A stretch of DNA of 45,602 nucleotides, taken from assembly GCA_947498935.1 (NCBI GenBank), contig CANMMM010000027.1:1-45602 (forward strand), in the 5' to 3' direction. The position numbers were made by a program, and so were the translations under genes. Below, piece by piece: positions 44,724 to 45,602 of this stretch (within the stretch, counting starts at the first letter, position 1; the number at the start of each line of letters is the position of its first letter). Below the pieces are notes generated by a model. It did no database searches, was not told where the DNA came from, and saw nothing but the letters and a program-made list of their open reading frames with translations. The stretch is from an uncultured Aquimarina sp. Lineage in GTDB: Bacteria; Bacteroidota; Bacteroidia; Flavobacteriales; Flavobacteriaceae.

Positions 44724-45500
44724 TTAAAATAAACCTTTATGAATTTGATCTATTAAATTACCAAATCTCTGTTTAGCATGTCTTACAGAAAGTTCAATTG
44801 CTTCTACTGATTTCCCAATCGATTGCGCTGCTTTAATTCTATGGTGACCATCTAAAATATAGGTCGCACCTTTATAAGTGTATGTATAAATTGGCTCACT
44901 CATAACCCAAGGATCTCCACTTGCCATTGCTTTCGCTATAGAAGCTACTTTTTCGGCAGATTGAGCCCCTACCTCTGTACTCCTTAATATTCTAAGGTCT
45001 TTTGCAGAATATATTACTGTTCTTCCAGCTTGACTTTTACCAAATCCTCCTAAAGGAAATGTCGCTATATCAATTGTCAATGATAATTCTGTTTCGGCAA
45101 TTTCTATAGCCTTTTCTGCACCTCTATTAAAACTTTCCCTTCTATATTCTCGTTGCTCATACTCCTCATTAGAAGTAACAAAATAATTAAACAAAGAACT
45201 GAACCAATCTGAAATAGAGTTTGGAATAGCATCTATTCCTCCACAACAATCCCCTCCACTATCAGAATTAGATTGACTTTCCGAAGCATCCTGAGAATAA
45301 GCATCACCACTACCACCAAACTCCCGTTGCAATGCAGCAAATGCCGCCTGTGCATGTCCTCCTGTATAACGAACTCCTCCTTCTATGTGTTCTACATCCG
45401 CTCCACTTGGATCAGCCCAAAAAACAGGGTTATTATCAAATCCACTATAGGTAGATTGCCAATGATGTGTAACAGGATCTATACCTGTCCATCTAGCGAA
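44724..45500 (-). CDS. 5'-truncated Rhs core with ParB/sulfiredoxin-like toxin tip
   Basis: About 258 codons open from 45500. The first part is the end of the Rhs core: ARWTGIDPVTHHWQSTYSG, then FDNNPVFWADPSGA. A variable tip follows, with a membrane-neutral linker (about 60-110) and a C-terminal domain with ILDGHHRIKAAQSIGK, the signature of ParB/Srx-like nuclease folds used as toxins. Directly upstream in frame is a TAG stop (45501-45503), inside a 32-bp repeat, so the rest of the Rhs gene is absent. No in-frame ATG is found; a TTG at 45332 would start a 202-residue form. It is probably an orphan toxin tip rather than an active full-length Rhs protein. Confidence 0.78.
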   Translation of the reverse strand, partial: FARWTGIDPVTHHWQSTYSGFDNNPVFWADPSGADVEHIEGGVRYTGGHAQAAFAALQREFGGSGDAYSQDASESQSNSDSGGDCCGGIDAIPNSISDWFSSLFNYFVTSNEEYEQREYRRESFNRGAEKAIEIAETELSLTIDIATFPLGGFGKSQAGRTVIYSAKDLRILRSTEVGAQSAEKVASIAKAMASGDPWVMSEPIYTYTYKGATYILDGHHRIKAAQSIGKSVEAIELSVRHAKQRFGNLIDQIHKGLF

Positions 45501-45528
45501 CTAGCGCACACTATACCCCAGCGGGGGT
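45497..45528. repeat. 32-bp direct repeat, right copy
   Basis: Same sequence as 44249-44280 except CA for TG near the GC-rich end. Its first bases coincide with the point where the Rhs reading frame breaks. Further sequence to the right edge (GTATCTCCGCTGCGATATAC and beyond) looks like more of the same repeat unit, which runs off the window. Confidence 0.85.
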
Positions 45529-45602
45529 ATCTCCGCTGCGATATACCACCAAGGTCATTTTTAAGGCAGCTAGATTTTTAGCATCTAGTTTGCCAAACAC
45601 AT

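Noticed and set aside
1..45602. CRISPR arrays, rRNA or tRNA genes, complete insertion sequences
   Set aside because: No regularly spaced direct repeats, no tRNA cloverleaf, no rRNA segments and no transposase gene were seen on reading both strands.

Overview
The window looks like the chromosome of a low-GC Bacteroidota bacterium, most likely a (probably marine) member of the Flavobacteriaceae. The main clues are three large secreted enzymes with signal peptides and C-terminal tails of the type IX secretion (T9SS) kind, an E1 alpha/beta fusion, a phenylacetyl-CoA operon with an extended PaaZ, the flavobacterial trio DUF2157/DUF4401/GDYXXLXY, several TAnnTTTG promoter boxes, and intergenic repeats typical of the phylum. 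No species name can be read from the sequence.

Layout. 1-570 is AT-rich and without a recognised gene. 571-5162 (minus) is an operon for an acyltransferase E2, a branched-chain-type aminotransferase and an E1 alpha/beta fusion. 5662-10722 (plus) holds a three-gene membrane operon, two unknown proteins and an RNase Z-like beta-lactamase-fold hydrolase. 10926-21694 (minus) is a long phenylacetyl-CoA operon in the order paaE-A-B-C-D-G-H-I-J-Z-Y. A TetR regulator (21892-22461, minus) lies upstream of it. Then come a META lipoprotein, two tandem T9SS-type serine proteases, a phenylalanine hydroxylase and a 1078-residue M14 carboxypeptidase. 33801-36848 has a 51-residue HTH-like protein divergent from an XRE/S24 regulator, then a lipoprotein. 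36916-43283 is a housekeeping block (GSCFA, alaS, M23, CapA, MerR). The right end (43446-45602) is accessory: a RelE/ParE-type toxin-antitoxin pair, a broken regulator tail, and a 5'-truncated Rhs toxin tip with a likely immunity gene, between two 32-bp direct repeats.

How the genes work together. The paa operon encodes ring epoxidation, isomerisation, ring opening and beta-oxidation steps, but the window has no paaK (phenylacetate-CoA ligase) and no clear paaF. A 26-bp perfect palindrome overlaps the predicted paaE promoter, and an 18-bp near-copy lies just upstream of the E2 operon. Both fit the known PaaR-type (TetR) site pattern. This suggests one regulator controls both operons, and that aminotransferase plus E1/E2 may turn phenylalanine into phenylpyruvate and then directly into phenylacetyl-CoA. 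This is an inference; it is the most interesting idea in the window.

Two repeat families run through the region: a roughly 160-bp almost fully palindromic element (three full, two shortened and one decayed copy) and a roughly 90-bp REP-like element (five copies). Two copies of the first supply the last codons and stop of unrelated genes, and one shortened copy sits in the presumed leader of the paa operon.
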